64,000 bases of DNA from Tetracentron sinense (GCA_015143295.1 CM026553.1:3557912-3621911); one strand, 5' to 3'. Shown: positions 44,083 to 56,392, numbered from the stretch's first letter. Notes: generated from the letters alone by a model not told the origin. Numbers and translations: made by a program.

Positions 44083-44675
44083 AAGCTTTATCCAAATAAA
44101 TAGGACTATGCTGCCAACTCCAAACCGATCATGACAAATCTATTTTACCCAAAAGTCAATAAGTAGAGTCTGTAGAATCCCGGAACCAAGTTCACTAGGC
44201 TATGAATAGTACTGTGAATAGTATTGTGAGTAGTGCTGTGAATAGTACTTGTGAGGCCCAAGGTTCCCTATGTGCTTGTGAATTATGTGAGGAGTTTATT
44301 AATTCAAGTAGTATAGGTTTTATGGTGTGTGAGGGAACTAAAGAACCCGTTTTGATGTTTATGGGTGTTAGTGCAGAACCCTGGTTCTTTATGGAATGAA
44401 TTAAAGCCTTAAAACTATTTCTTTGAGTTAAAGGCTAGAGTTTTGACATCGGATCAACTGAAAACCCGGACTGCTGAAACCCATTTCTAGACCAATTGGC
44501 TTTAGAGCACGTTAGGTAATTAAAAACTTGGAATTTTGATTTTTATAAATCATCAAAGTTGTTCCCCTTTGAATGACGAGTCCAATGCAAGTTGAATCGT
44601 CAAAATCCGATAAGGGAGTCGAAAGTTATGGCCGAAATACAAAAATGGGAAAATTTGGAAAAATTCTGTAAGAGT

Positions 44676-44955
44676 TACGATCGTTCGTAACCAACCTACG
44701 AGCGATCGTAGAAGGCCTACGAACGATCGTAGAAAGTTTACGAACGATCGTAGAGTCCCAAAAATGGACAAACTCTCTGGAAAGTCTTCGATCGATTGTA
44801 GAAGGCCTACGAACGATTGTAGATAGGCTACAACCGATCATAAAATCTCAGAAAATGGGCAAACTCTCTGGACCATCTACGATCGATCGTAGGAAACTAC
44901 GAGCGATCATAGCAGATCTAAGAACGATCGTAGATGTGCTACGAACGATCATAGG
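44676..44955. repeat. Palindrome cluster in LTR (ACGATCGT type)
   Basis: More than ten copies of CTACGA(A/G)CGATCGTAG or close forms lie before TATAAATAG at 45008. This is the longest palindrome cluster in the window and is of yet another core type. Confidence 0.9.
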
Positions 44956-45832
44956 TTGCGAACCCAGTTTTCTTTATGCGTAATTTTTAGGGTTTCTACC
45001 CTTTGCCTATAAATAGGGCTTCACTTGGAGACTTTTTGGTTAACCTAAAACCTAAAGGAGACTAAGAGAGATTGAGAGTAAGAAGATTGGGGGCATTTCA
45101 AGTGGGGATTTTGATTATGGAAGAGGAACTCAAATCAAGGGTTGGAATTCTTTCCCATCAAAGCTTGGATCTTCTTCAAGCAAGGATCCTTCTCCATCAA
45201 GTTTGGAGATATACTCAAGGGTTTTTTTCAACCAAGGAGTTAATCCTTAAGGTTAGTACACCCTTCTAGTTACTTTAGTAATAACCTAGGTTTCCTCTAA
45301 AGAAGGCTTGTGGATTGATCTTACCTATTCCCTTTTTCTTGAAATAAGTTAATTTCCTAAAAATGAATAAGGTGAATCAAGTGGTTGTGAATGTGTTGAT
45401 GTTGCTGTGTGATGGAGAAATGGGAAGGGCAATGAATTCATAATGAATACACTCTATGTGCTTGATGAAATGTTGAACTTGAAAAACATGAATAAAATGC
45501 TAAAGGGATGTTGCATGCCAAGTATTTGATGAAATATGTATATGAAGTTAGACCCACGACTATGCAATATGAATTAGGGATTTTTCTCAATAATTTGGTA
45601 ATCATGCTAATATGCTTTACATATTCTTTAACTCTCATATGCTTATAGGGATCTTGAAATGCTACTTGATGCTTAATTTCATGCCACCATGGTGTCACCT
45701 ATTGTTATGCACGAGCACTTACGCATGCATGAACGAGGTTTTCTCATAAGTTCTAAGAATCAAAATAACAAAGGAAACTCATAAAGAATTTCACGTACGA
45801 TCTCATACACATAATGATAATGGAATGTCAAG

Positions 45833-46270
45833 AAGATTGGTAGCCCAAGGTTGTGCGGGTGTTAATCTCTTACTTATAAGAGAAGTATCACAAGTCAATG
45901 GAATGTCAAGGAGGTAGGTAGCCTAGGATTGTGCAGGTGCTAACCTCTTGTTCAAAAGAAGGTCTCGTAAGTTATTGAAATGCTAAGGAGGTTGGTAGCC
46001 CAGGATGGTGCAGGTGCTAACCTCTTGCTCATAAGAAGGTCTCGTAAGTTATTGAAATGCCAAGGAGGTTGGTAGCCCAGGATTGTGCGGGTGCTAACCT
46101 CTTGCTCATAAGAAGGTCTCATAAGTTATTGAAATGCCAAAGAGGTTGGTAGCCCAGGTTTGTGTGGGTGCTAATCTCTTGCTCATAAGAAGGTCTCGTA
46201 AGTTATTGAAATGTCAAGGAGGTTGGTAGCCCAAGATGGTGTGGGTGCTAACCTCTTGCTCATAAGAATT
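45833..46270 (+). repeat. LTR minisatellite, 80-90-base unit
   Basis: Six units contain AAGGAGGTTGGTAGCCCAGG, GTGCGGGTGCTAACCTCTTG and CTCATAAGAAGGTCTCGTAA in turn. GGTTGGTAGC and GCTAACCTC are inverted within each unit. The middle units are nearly identical. Confidence 0.85.
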
Positions 46271-46534
46271 GCTCACAAGAAAGTCTCATAAGGAAATCTC
46301 ATAAGGAAATCTCACCAAGAACCCATAAGAACTCATATGACTCACAGACAGTGTTTAGTTTTCACGAGAATTATGATTCGACGAATGCTTTTGTATGATG
46401 TTGTTTTGAATGATTATGAACTGTATTCCTTCAATCACTTGCATATGATATTTTGTAGTTGTTATTGTTGTTAGCTAGGAGCTTGTACTCGCTGAGTATT
46501 CCATACTCAGCCATACATATTGATGTCGGCAGGT

Positions 46535-46672
46535 ACACGCTTAGATATTTGCGCTCCGAGTCCTTGGATAGAGGAAGACTACGGCGAGGAGGAACCATAT
46601 GAGGAGCCGGTGGTCGAGCCTCATGTTGAGGCAAGGAACCTAGATAGCTAGCCATTCCCTAAGGACTATTGA
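46535..46672 (+). other. Short acidic reading frame in subfamily E LTR
   Basis: It has the same length (46 codons with the terminator) and position as the frame in the 374-2775 LTR. ICAPSPWIEEDYGEEE and VVEPHVEARNLDS match the partner mostly with third-position differences. As with the others, it follows GTCGGCAG. Confidence 0.5.
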
Positions 46673-46940
46673 GAGAGAGAGTTATATGACTTTTTATAAT
46701 TTGATAGGTGGGCATGTCCACCATTACTGTTATGTTTTGTAGATAAAACTTGGAATACAGTCTATGTATAGAAAAAGAAAAAGTTAGTTTACGCTTCCGC
46801 ATTGTTTTAGCTTCCGCACTCTATATAGTATCTCTATTGCATTGTGTTATGCCTTGTTCATTACAGGATGGTTTGCCAGGTCATGTATAGTCACACCTAA
46901 AGTATCCTTTAACTCGTAGGAGGTATTTTGAGGCACGACA

Positions 46941-47375
46941 GTTAGAATAAAAAGGGGAAAGGTTCTAAGTGTTAAAAGATGGGGGAGGTTTTAACATACC
47001 ATTAACTTTGGGGATCTCTAGTTTTGTCGTTGCTTATTGGAATCGAGTGCTTATTAAGCCATTAGAAAGATATTGGAACCTTCTTCGAGGTTCATGTTTA
47101 TACTTTTTCAGATTTTGAGTCGGAGTTGGGTCAAATATCGGATTTTCAAAAACTAGTCTGCTGAAATTCTGGTTTGCTGCAATCCATCCTAGACTAGTCA
47201 GATTTAGAGCTCATTTAGACCATTATGAACTCAGAATTAGAATTTATCCATTAGACATAAAATAGTTCCCCTTTGAATGAAGAGTCCAATGCAAGTTGAA
47301 TCATCAAAATATGATAAGCGAGTCAAAAGTTATGGTCAAAATACCAAAGCAGTAAAAACACAACCCATAAATGAA
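46941..47375 (+). repeat. Fragment of another Tekay-type LTR
   Basis: The fragment resembles the first 450 bases of the subfamily B LTR (GGGATCTCTAGTTTTG, then GGAATCGAGTG and AACCTTCTTCGAGGTTC) and includes the AAGTTGAATCATC box (47278-47342). Both ends are cut. Confidence 0.75.
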
Positions 47376-47399
47376 CTGTAACTTGCCAATGACCTTGGA

Positions 47400-47731
47400 A
47401 GATATTACAGGTACATTTGAGCGAATATGACATTATTTTTTTTCCAATTTTATTGAAAAATAACATGCATCAATTGTCATTTAGATACGTATATAAGTAG
47501 TAAAAAAAAAAAAATGACGGAAAGAACGACTGTTATAGACCGTCGTTGATGGAACAAAATAATGATTGTCCATGATTGTCATATATCTTGATATATAACA
47601 ACGCTCTTGGAAAATATTTTTTGATAAATGACGCCAACTTTCTTGACAGCCCACTCGACAACGAGAAACAGTCGTATTTTTATCAAAAACGACAGTTTTG
47701 GGCTATTGTTTTTAGCGACTTTTCACGTAGT
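47400..47731 (+). mobile_element. CACTA-like terminal fragment
   Basis: The right end has AAACGACAGTTTTGGGCTATTG, then TTTTTAGCGACTTTTCACGTAGTA, a form of the plant CACTA end (normally ...CTTGTAGTG). Words such as GACCGTCGTTG and AACAGTCGTATTTTT are its subterminal repeats. The left end is missing. No coding sequence. Confidence 0.5.
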
Positions 47732-48379
47732 AAGGCCGATTAATTCTAATACAGTGTTGCCTTATACATTGATATTGATATAGTGTACTACCTTTACAAT
47801 TTAATGGTTGTAACGTATGCCAAGCCAAGCAAATAAGCTAAGTCACTATTATTTTATGCAAGCCAAGCTGAAGTGAGCCAAGCAATTTTGAAAAACCTCA
47901 AGATAATTTTTGGATGCTGTATAAAGCGCATACATAAAGTCAATATACATTGTCTACGCATTTCTTGCAATATTGGAACCGGCATACTCCTAGCAATATG
48001 GGTCCTAGCAATGTGGGGAACACAGTAAAGAACGGGTTGGAGTTTATAAATCCTAGGTACACATCCACTATAGTAATGTTACGAATAAATGGTCAGATTT
48101 CTGAAACCCAAACTCTTTACATTATTTGTTAATTACTTGTGTCATATATCGCATGCTATGTTAGTTGGTAATATTTGAATTTTATGACTAGATAAAATAC
48201 ACTAGCAATAAGGTGATAAACATGAATATGAATTTATAGTGTACAAATAACATTGTTAATGACATTGGTTAAAAAGACTAGAAATATGAGCTTTAAATCC
48301 ATGTTTATTGATAATTAACAGATATGAATAGCATGTTATCTAGACATGTATACGATAGTGGGAGTGAATTTATTCTTCT
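47732..48379. other. Unclassified AT-rich DNA
   Basis: I see no gene or named repeat. AAGCCAAGC words near 47821-47882 recall the hAT-like subterminal words at 38065, but no ends were found. Confidence 0.3.
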
Positions 48380-48791
48380 TGTAGAGCCCCAAAACTCAAT
48401 TACCTAGTTCGTGAATAGTATCTATGAATAGTCTCAGTGAATAGTGATTTTTGGCCAAAAAGGGTCTTCTATGTGTTATGGTGTATGAATTATAAATAAA
48501 AGGAGTTGGAATAAAAAATATATATGCATATGGGTGTTAAGCCAAGGAAAAAGAGTGGAAGCACTCTTAGTCAGTAAATGGAAGAGTGGAATCACTATAA
48601 GTGTGAAAAATGAAAAAAAAACAAAAGAAATGGTCAAATTCTGCAAAGGTCAATCGACTGCCCTTTAAGGCCGGTCGACCGAATATCTCGAAAAGGCCCA
48701 CAAAGGGCTTATAGTGAGTTTGTGTGCAGGGCTGATCGACTACCCATCAAGATCGGTTGATCGAATGTCAAGAAAAAGCCCAAAATGGGCT
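48380..48791 (+). repeat. 5' fragment of a Tekay-type LTR
   Basis: It starts TGTAGAGCCCC and shares GTGAATAGT repeats with the beginning of the LTR at 44171. It ends within a palindrome cluster (48648-48768, GGTCGACC and GATCGACTAC types) where the Tat/Ogre LTR begins. The remainder presumably lies beyond the window. Confidence 0.8.
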
Positions 48792-49228
48792 TGTAAGCAC
48801 CCAATTTTTACACTCTTAGCTAATTGTGGTTAAGCATTCTTCACCATGGTTATCCCCAATCGAGTCCCTTATCCCTAGGACAAACCCTAGTAGACCTTAG
48901 GCAAACCCTAGCCAAGCCTTAGGTATAACTTTAGCAAACCCTACGTCTTAAACCCTAGTTAAGATCTAATCCTAGGTTTTTAACCCTAGTTAAGCCTAGC
49001 CCTAGCCTAGCCTTAGCCTACTCTAAGCCTAGCCCTAAACCAAGCCCCACCTAGACCTAGGCAAAAAAACCAAAACCTTTAGGCCCCTAAGCCCTAAACC
49101 TTTAGGGCTCAAACCCTAGGAGTCCAAGATCTCAGCCTGGGCCTAAGCCCAGGCCCATTAAAATTTGAAAATCCAACCCCCGTACTGCATGCATGCCTGG
49201 GCTAGGCCCTGTGGACAAAAAACCAGTA

Positions 49229-50366
49229 GGTGTCAGTAATCGAATTACCGACACCCCTATTTTTCAAAGGTTGAGGGATGTCAGTAATCAGATTATCGAC
49301 ATACCTGGATTTCAATGTTTGCAGCACTCCACCTCCCTGCACGGTTCAGGCACGCCCTACAACACCCCTCCTCCAGTTGCAGAACACCCCTCCAGGCCAT
49401 GAGGACCTCCACCAACCCCTGTCCTAATACGTGGGGTGTCCCCATGGGACTCCCCTATAAACACCGAACACCCCCACCTCCACAACCATTCAAAAACTTC
49501 CTAATCTGAAGCTCTGCTCCATTTCAGGACCTCTTGCCTCCTTCCAGCCCCTCCACGAAGTTCCCAATAGCTCGTAGAAGCTTCCCCAGCTCGCCTTCAG
49601 CCCCTGTGCAGCTCCACTAAGCTCCACCGCCATCGAGCTCCATCACTGCACTAGGGTAGGGCTTCCTCCTACCCTCCCCTTTTTACTTGTCTTGATATCA
49701 TTGTGAGCCCCTGGTCCATTCTAGGGGACTTTTTCTCTTGATTTGCAGGTGAAAACCCATTGTGGGGGTCCCTCCCACCTCCTTCATGGTGTGGAAGACC
49801 CCCTAAGGGTATAGCCATGTTCTCACAGCCTCAGTGGAGTTCTGGGGGTCCCTCAAGCCAAGAGGGAACCCCTGGTTCACTCCCAATAACAGCCCTATAG
49901 GGCAGAATTCGATTTCTAGAAATTTCTAGATGTTGGTAAACTCAGTACTGACACCCCTGATGCATTCTGTTTCGAGGCTAGTGGGCCCCACCTGGATACC
50001 TCCTGGGTCATTCCAAAGGCAGGGTTAGGTCCCCCTTGACCTCCCCTACAACTTACCTGAAGACCATCAGACCCCTAGTCAAGCTTAACCAGGGTTAAAA
50101 CACCAAAGAGCAGAACTGTCCAAGGTGTCGGTAATCTTATTACCGACACCTATGATTTTATGTAACAGCGTGATTGTGCCCCTTTGGCACACTATGAGGC
50201 CCACACTAGATCACCCCTAGGGTCCAGCCTAGGCTTAAATTGCTCCCCTCATCCCAGGCTTCAAAACCGTAAGTTGTAGCCCCCCTAACTCACCTCCTAA
50301 CCCATGTTACAGGGGTGTAAAGTTGCCAAAAAATCTCTGTCTCTGTCGGTAATAACTTTACCGACA
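49229..50366. repeat. Five dispersed TGTCGGTAAT hairpins
   Basis: Hairpins lie at 49229-49255, 49277-49302, 49931-49953 (weak), 50124-50150 and 50344-50366. The arms are TGTC(G/A)GTAAT and ATTACCGACA, the loop 3-6 bases. Their intervals are irregular, so this is not a tandem array. Confidence 0.85.
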
Positions 50367-50476
50367 TAGTGTATTTTGAGGTTTTTTGGGCCCTACAGTG
50401 GGCCAACAACCCATGAGGGCCCTCCTTTGAGCTTGGCCTTGATCCTTGGGGTCCATCCTGACCAGACTTTCCTTTG

Positions 50477-50810
50477 AGTTAACCATGGTTAACTCAACCA
50501 TGTTTAAGAGTTAACCATGGTTAACTTACCAAATCAACTTTAAAAAATCTGGAAAAATTCTTAAAAATCCAAAAAATTCTAAAATGGTGGAAAAACCTTT
50601 TTTTAGATCATGCTCATTACCTAACCATGGTTAGATAAGCTTAACCATGGTTAACACTTTATTTAATCGTAGTTAAGACCATTTAAGTCTTGGTTAAATC
50701 CCCAAAAGTCATTAAAATGCAAGAAAGGCAATAAAATATTCTAGCATTGCCTAATCACGGTTATCTAAACTAACCATGGTTAAAACCCATGACTTAACCA
50801 TGATTAGCCC
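50477..50810. repeat. TTAACCATGGTTAA palindrome cluster
   Basis: The 14-base palindrome or close forms occur at least five times (about 50480, 50510, 50621, 50641, 50771). This is the same idea as the clusters in the Tekay-type LTRs but with a non-CpG core. Confidence 0.8.
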
Positions 50811-50884
50811 ACTTAACTTGAGAAATTTTGGAAAAAACCCCTAAAAACCTTAAATCAACCTTTAAGGACCATAAAACTGAACTT

Positions 50885-51200
50885 GGACCTTACCTTAGAC
50901 CTACCAGGCCGAACCCAAGCTTACCGGGCCAAACCCAAGCCTATCAAGCTTACCCTAGGCCTACCAAGCCGAACCCAAGCCTACCTAGCTTACCCCCGGC
51001 CTACCGGACCCAACTCTAGTTTACCGGACTAAACCCTTAGCCTACCGGGCTTACCCTTGGCCTACCGGGCCAACCCCTAGTCTGCCGGACTTATCCTCGG
51101 CCTACCGGGCCTAAGCCTACCGGGATCCAACCTTGGCCTACCGTGCTCGACCTTTCATAACCATGCACTTAACCCACCCGGTCAACTCAACCCTAGTCTA
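50885..51200 (+). repeat. CCTACCGGGC array
   Basis: About a dozen units of 20-25 bases contain CCTACCGG(G/A)C followed by an A/C/T-rich spacer. Spacers vary in length. It lies in the last third of the LTR. Confidence 0.75.
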
Positions 51201-51643
51201 CCGGACTAGACCTTAAGCCACCCTTGGTGCACACATAACACACCCCTTAGTCTCGGCAAGAGCTCATGTGCCAGAACTACGCTTGGTCTAATCTCACCCT
51301 AATGTGAGTACGTAGGCAGCCTAACTTGGGCCCGACCCTAGTTTAGCTTTTCCCTTCTTGGATTAGTATCAACTAAAACCTAAGACATTTGACTTATCTT
51401 AATTGGCTTGAACCTAACAAGTAGGGAACTGTTGTAAAACGAAAGTGCCGGGGTGCCTAACACCTTCCCTGAGCTTAATCGAACCTCTTACCTAGATTTC
51501 TAAGCAGACAAGACCTTATCAATTGTATGAGACTTATCCCTACCGAATAAATAAGTAGCGACTCTTAACATAAAATCAACTGACCACATCGCCAGGACAG
51601 CATTCCTTGTGGGCGTGGGACCAGAAATCCTTGTTCACAACTC

Positions 51644-51661
51644 TGGCGACTCTGTTGGGGA
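51644..51661 (+). other. Primer binding site of Tat/Ogre-type element
   Basis: TGGCGACTCTGTTGGGGA follows the LTR end by four bases. It resembles the PBS of Ogre-type elements, described as complementary to tRNA-Arg, and is unlike the tRNA-Met PBS of the other elements here. The tRNA assignment is from memory. Confidence 0.75.
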
Positions 51662-52559
51662 TACTATATAAGGTTCAACCCGGAACCTAGGTTTAAGCCA
51701 ATTAAACCTCAAAATTACTCAAATGTCATAAGATTTAGTCTAATATTGATTCTTTCATCTCTCTTGGTTGTATTGTGTACTATGTATAACATTTATGTCA
51801 TAGTAGTGTAACAACCTAAAAACCTTTAGACATGCTTAATGCGCTCACGATTGTTGGATGATTATTTTCAGTGATAGGAGCTTAAAAGTCTTAGAGGTCT
51901 GTGAAGTTATTCCTGTTGGGTGATTACCCTCAGGGAAGGATTCTGAACGCTCCCGCTTACACCAATCGTCCCTTTTAGGGAGTTGCATATACGGTATTAA
52001 GTGATCCTCCCACCCTTAGGAACATATTTTGCATCACTACAGCATGCATACATGTAGCCTAGGCCAGAATATAGCCTACAAGCAACCAAACCCAGAGGGA
52101 TACTCTAAACCCTAACCTGCTTGCACCCTATACCTGTCCCCATCAGAGTTGACTACCCGGGTACATCCTACCCTAATAAACACCCACCCAGGGGTATGTA
52201 ATGAGTCAAACTTGTGCTTGTAATAAAACATATCCTACCCCACATCTTGACATAGCACATGGGGTCTAAATCCCCGACATATGGGACTTCACTTAAACCT
52301 ATGCCCTGCCTTGACCTGATAGGCCTCTGGTTCCCAACAACCCAGGTAAAGCATACCGGACCTTTGTCCGTCTGCCCTATCGGAGCACATGTGCCTTGTC
52401 ACACCTGATAAAAAATCAAAAATCAAAAATGCATCTTCCATTATTTACATCGTCATCATCTTTCACCTACATATACCGTACACTTACACAGAGTCTGTAT
52501 ATTTATCTAGGTAGGTGCCAGGTCTGTCAAGGATTGTTCCGTCAAATAGCCAGCTTCCT

Positions 52560-54210
52560 CGACCCATACATCTGACTTCCCAGGGGCATGTGACGAAACC
52601 CTCCTTGACACAATTGAGGCCCTGACTCGGGATCAGCGTCTCGCTTGGGCCCAGTACTACAGACTGGATAACACCTTAGACCTGTCCATGGTTAAGCCAG
52701 ACTGGCGCCTCATAAACACAGCCATCTAATTTTGGAACCCAACCTACATGGTTTTCCATTTTGGTAAGAACGAGTTGTGTCCAACACTGGAGGAGATACA
52801 GTGCATTCTGGGCTTAAACATGGAAGGTGATGCCATAGTACTGCGCTACAAGGCAAACTTCCAAATAGACCTCTCAAGGTTCTTACGAATCAAGTCTGTT
52901 TCCTTACAGTACGATCCTAGCGGCACTTACATCAGGGTGTCCATACAATTTCTTGAGAAACTGTACCGGCCCAGGTGGGACCATGATTTTATAGCAGTTG
53001 AGCTTCCTGGTCTCAATGCCTTTACGCTGATCATCATGTCATAACTAGTGTTCCCAAAAAGCCGCGCCTTTGCTGACTCAGTACTGACAGGGATCATTGA
53101 AGACATATGAAATTCGAAGATGATTGTTTTGGTCATCCTTGCGGAGCTTCTCGGGGCTCTTAACCTAGCAGCAGAGTGCAGAAAGGGCATCTTCCACGCC
53201 AGTGCACCGCTACTATACCTGTGGCTGGTCTCACACCTGCCTATCATCTTACCGGTACCCGACATACCTCGAGATGCATACAGCCTGCCCAGGAAGATTT
53301 CACAGAATCAGGACCAAATTGTGACTACTGACGTCAAGACTCTCAATCGGCTTCTCCAGAACCTGACCGAGGAGCAGATTACATAGGAATGTGTGTGGTT
53401 GGCTCGCAGACAGCTACCACATGTTGTCATATCAGGAAGACGATGCATGGTCCTAGCAGGGGTCATTGGCTCTGTAACCTATGTACCACTCCGAGTCCTT
53501 AGACAGTTTGGACTCATTCAATGCATCCCGGTTATAGACAACCTGGAATAGGATTTCATCGACTTCACAGTGCAGTTTGAACGCCTTATCCGCCGATTCC
53601 AAGCAGATTGATGAAGCTCACGGAGAGACCAGTGGCCAGACTTTGTGGTCACATTAGGGCCACCAACTGATTCTGCATACCGACAGTGGGTGGAAAACCC
53701 TGACATTCTACCTGGTATGCTGGCACCCAGGGAACTGCCAACACCAGTTTCAGCACCATCCCGAGGAACCATACCCATAGCTGAAATGGTGGTTCCCTGG
53801 ACAGATTCTTCTTGGAAAAGCAGCTGCACATCCAGGAGAAACAGAAGCGGCTTCGGAAAGCCCAGCGTCCATTCAGGCAACAGGAAGCGGAGCAGAACCG
53901 CAAACTCCTATCCATGCAGGAATAGGTTGAACGGCTTGAGCACATAGTCCAGTCTCTTCAAAAGAAGCGCAGGGGTGATGCACGAGAGACCTCTGTCATC
54001 AAGGCCCAGTTACACTTCCATCAGGAACAACTTGATAGTGCAAAGGCAGAGATGACCAGCTGGATCCGTCAGTACGGATCTCACATATACAATGCCTCAG
54101 AAACAATTGAGTGCATGAAGGTCGAAATCACATCCCTCCAATAACAGATTATGGACCTGGAAGGCGTGTCCTGGCCGTTTGACTTTGCCATTCCTGATGG
54201 ACCTGCTTAG
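52560..54210 (+). pseudogene. ORF1 (DUF7745-like) upstream of gag (fossil)
   Basis: The part near 52748-53050 has FHFGKNELCPTLEEIQCILG and YIRVSIQFLEKLY. The part near 53120-53390 has ILAELLGALNLAAECRKG and LLYLWLVSHL. This pairing matches the plant DUF7745 family found in Ogre-type ORF1 proteins, of unknown function. A Gln/Arg/Glu-rich coiled-coil-like tail follows (about 53880-54200). It is broken. Confidence 0.6.
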
Positions 54211-54354
54211 GGTTGAGTCTTTTATTTTATTGAGTCACAGTCCTGTACTCACTTCACTCAATCACTGTAATTAATGAAAATCTTTCCTGTATTTGCTGTC
54301 TTGCACATCATGCATAATCGTGATTAGTCGTTGCATTCTTTTCAGTTGCATGAG

Positions 54355-55890
54355 CCGACCCATGACTCGATTTATCACTGCACTTCTCGTAGACATAGAA
54401 GACGCGATCTTGATAGAAATACCGATCTCTGAGCGAGTACCTATCAGAGCACAGTCCAAGAACAACTTAGATACAATGGCAGAGTCAGCAGACCAGCAAC
54501 AGAGAACCAACGAGATTATACAGTCTCACGAAATGGACATTACGGCCATGCAGTCAAAACTGGATAAGGTTCTGGATTCCTTGACAATTCTCCTGGATAC
54601 CCGTATCGAAGAACCCTCTTCCTGGAACCCAACTGATGAGTCAGCCAAACAGCCTATCACTGAACCTCACCAAAACCCGTTCATCATCCCTAATCCTGGA
54701 CCCACTACAGGCGGAGGAGATGCAGAGTATGAACAGTTTGAGGGTACGGAATAGCCCAAGGTGTCGTACGTCAACCAAAATAGACCATCATCTTCTACAG
54801 ACCCCATGTCGGCTCTTCGTGATCAGCATGAAAAAATTAAACAGATGAAGGAAGAACTGAAACAGATGAAGGGTGCTCTGCCAGCACCAGTCTATCTCTA
54901 GAGGATCTAACTTTCTCTATAGGAGAGGCGGCACTAGCAGGCTTTAAGGTCATAAAATTCGACAAGTATGATGGGTCGGGCTATCTGAAACAACATTTGC
55001 AGTTATACCTAGGGGACATGCTCCTACACCAGAAGAACCAACCCCTTCTTATACAATATTTTCAAAAAAGTCTGAAGGGAGCAGCCCTAACATGGTGGAT
55101 GTCTGTGGACAAGCAAATGATCAAGACGTGGTAGGATACCATGGACTGCTTCGTGGAGCAGTGCTTCGGCCTCAGTAGAGCCAGCTCGAACAGATGAGTC
55201 AGCACAACAATGAATCCTTTTTGGAGTACGCCGCCCGGTGAAGGGAAATGACAACTAAAATCCCTACTCCTATCTCGAAGGAAGAACTCAGCAGCATATT
55301 CATGCGCACACTGAAGGAGCCCTATTCAACTTTGATGGTTACACTACCGGTAGTTGACTTCGGCACTATCGTCAAGATTGGTGCCCGCATCGAAACTGTC
55401 ATCAAGAGTTGGGCAATCCACTCCAGTCTAGCGCTTAATCCTCTAAAAGAAAGGAAAATGTAAACATGGTGGCTCCTATAACACCCATCCGACTTCCAGC
55501 AGCTCCAGTTCAACCAACAAGCAGAAATACCCGGCCAGCCCGGCCAAACCAGGGGCAAAACCAACACCAGAATAAGCCCCCTCGGAACTTCACTCTCCTC
55601 CCCTATACTCTTATTTAACTACTAGAGTTTTTGACCAAACAGGGTCTTCTTGCTCTAAGAGGCCCCACACCTCTTCTACATTCAGACAAAAGAAACAAGA
55701 ACTATGATGTCAATCAACACTATGCTTTTCACCAAGGCCCAGGCCATACAACAGACTACTGTATCGATCTCAAGTGCATCATCCAGGATCTCCTGGATGA
55801 AGGTAGGGTTGAACTGGCTCCAAGCAATGCCAGCATCAATCAGACACCACTGTCCCCACATAATAACCAGATTAATTTCATACAGTAGGA
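54355..55890 (+). pseudogene. gag region of Tat/Ogre-type element (fossil)
   Basis: The gag core around 54950-55200 has KFDKYDGSGYLKQHLQLYLGD and LLIQYFQKSLKGAALTWW. Later parts have HYAFHQGPGHTTDYC and LDEGRVEL, a Tat-type zinc-binding form. An acidic/Gln-rich N-terminal part precedes it. It is broken. Confidence 0.8.
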
Positions 55891-56392
55891 AGAGCCCAAG
55901 ACAGGGCAGCCTAGACCTCTTGCACCGGCAGTCGACGATGGCATCATCAGGCTCTCCTACAGACAACCAGTCATTATCCCTCTCCCTTTGACAAATATTT
56001 AGTCTATTCAGGCTCCAGTCCATCTCGAGACTGATAGAGAGCAGATTGTCTACACAATCCTTTGTCCCCCCCAATTGACCCATGGCTCCAGCCTCTTCTT
56101 CAACCGGCCCAATTCGAATCCCTCCCATCTCTTCTCAACCTTTCTCCCTCAACCATGTACCCGATCCCTCATCATTGAGAGTGAGAGCATAGCTAACCTC
56201 ACCCATTTTGGTCGGGTGTACTAACTGTCGGTAGCTGAGCTAGCAAAGGGAAAAGGGAAAGAGAAAGAAGCAGAAGCAACAAAGGTACCAGACCCTGAGA
56301 AAGAATTTGCAGTTCTGTTAAAAATTCTAGAGAAAGCGGAAGTGTTTAACATCATGTAGCAGTTCCGTAAAGTCTCAACACAGATCTCAATC

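Larger units (their letters stand above)
44171..46940 (+). repeat. Tekay-type LTR, subfamily E (2770 bases)
   Basis: It starts TGTAGAATCCCGG and ends GAGGCACGACA. No PBS follows and the flanking pentamers differ (GAGTC and GTTAG), so it is a solo LTR without a clear duplication or the product of a deletion. It contains the AAGTTGAATCGTC box (44571-44632), ACGATCGT palindromes (44676-44955), TATAAATAG (45008), a donor-like GTTAGTA (45252), an 80-90-base minisatellite (45833-46270), the stem-loop (46492-46510) and an acidic frame (46535-46672). Confidence 0.85.
48792..51639 (+). repeat. 5' LTR of Tat/Ogre-type element
   Basis: It starts TGTAAGCACCC and ends TTGTTCACA. Its first part is unusually CCTAG/CCTAA-rich (48880-49130). 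It carries five hairpins built from TGTCGGTAAT/ATTACCGACA (49229-50366), a TTAACCATGGTTAA palindrome cluster (50477-50810) and a CCTACCGGGC array (50885-51200). Coordinates rest on the PBS that follows. Confidence 0.8.

Noticed and set aside
44171-46940. Target duplication for this LTR
   Set aside because: The flanks GAGTC and GTTAG do not match, so I do not claim a clean solo LTR.
47950-48132. 60-codon plus-strand frame
   Set aside because: No domain, no flanking gene structure, and no conservation that can be judged here.
48880-49130. CCCTAA/CCCTAG-rich stretch that looks telomeric
   Set aside because: The words are irregular (CCCTAGTTAAG, CCTTAGCC) and never form an uninterrupted CCCTAAA array. 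It is part of the Tat/Ogre LTR.
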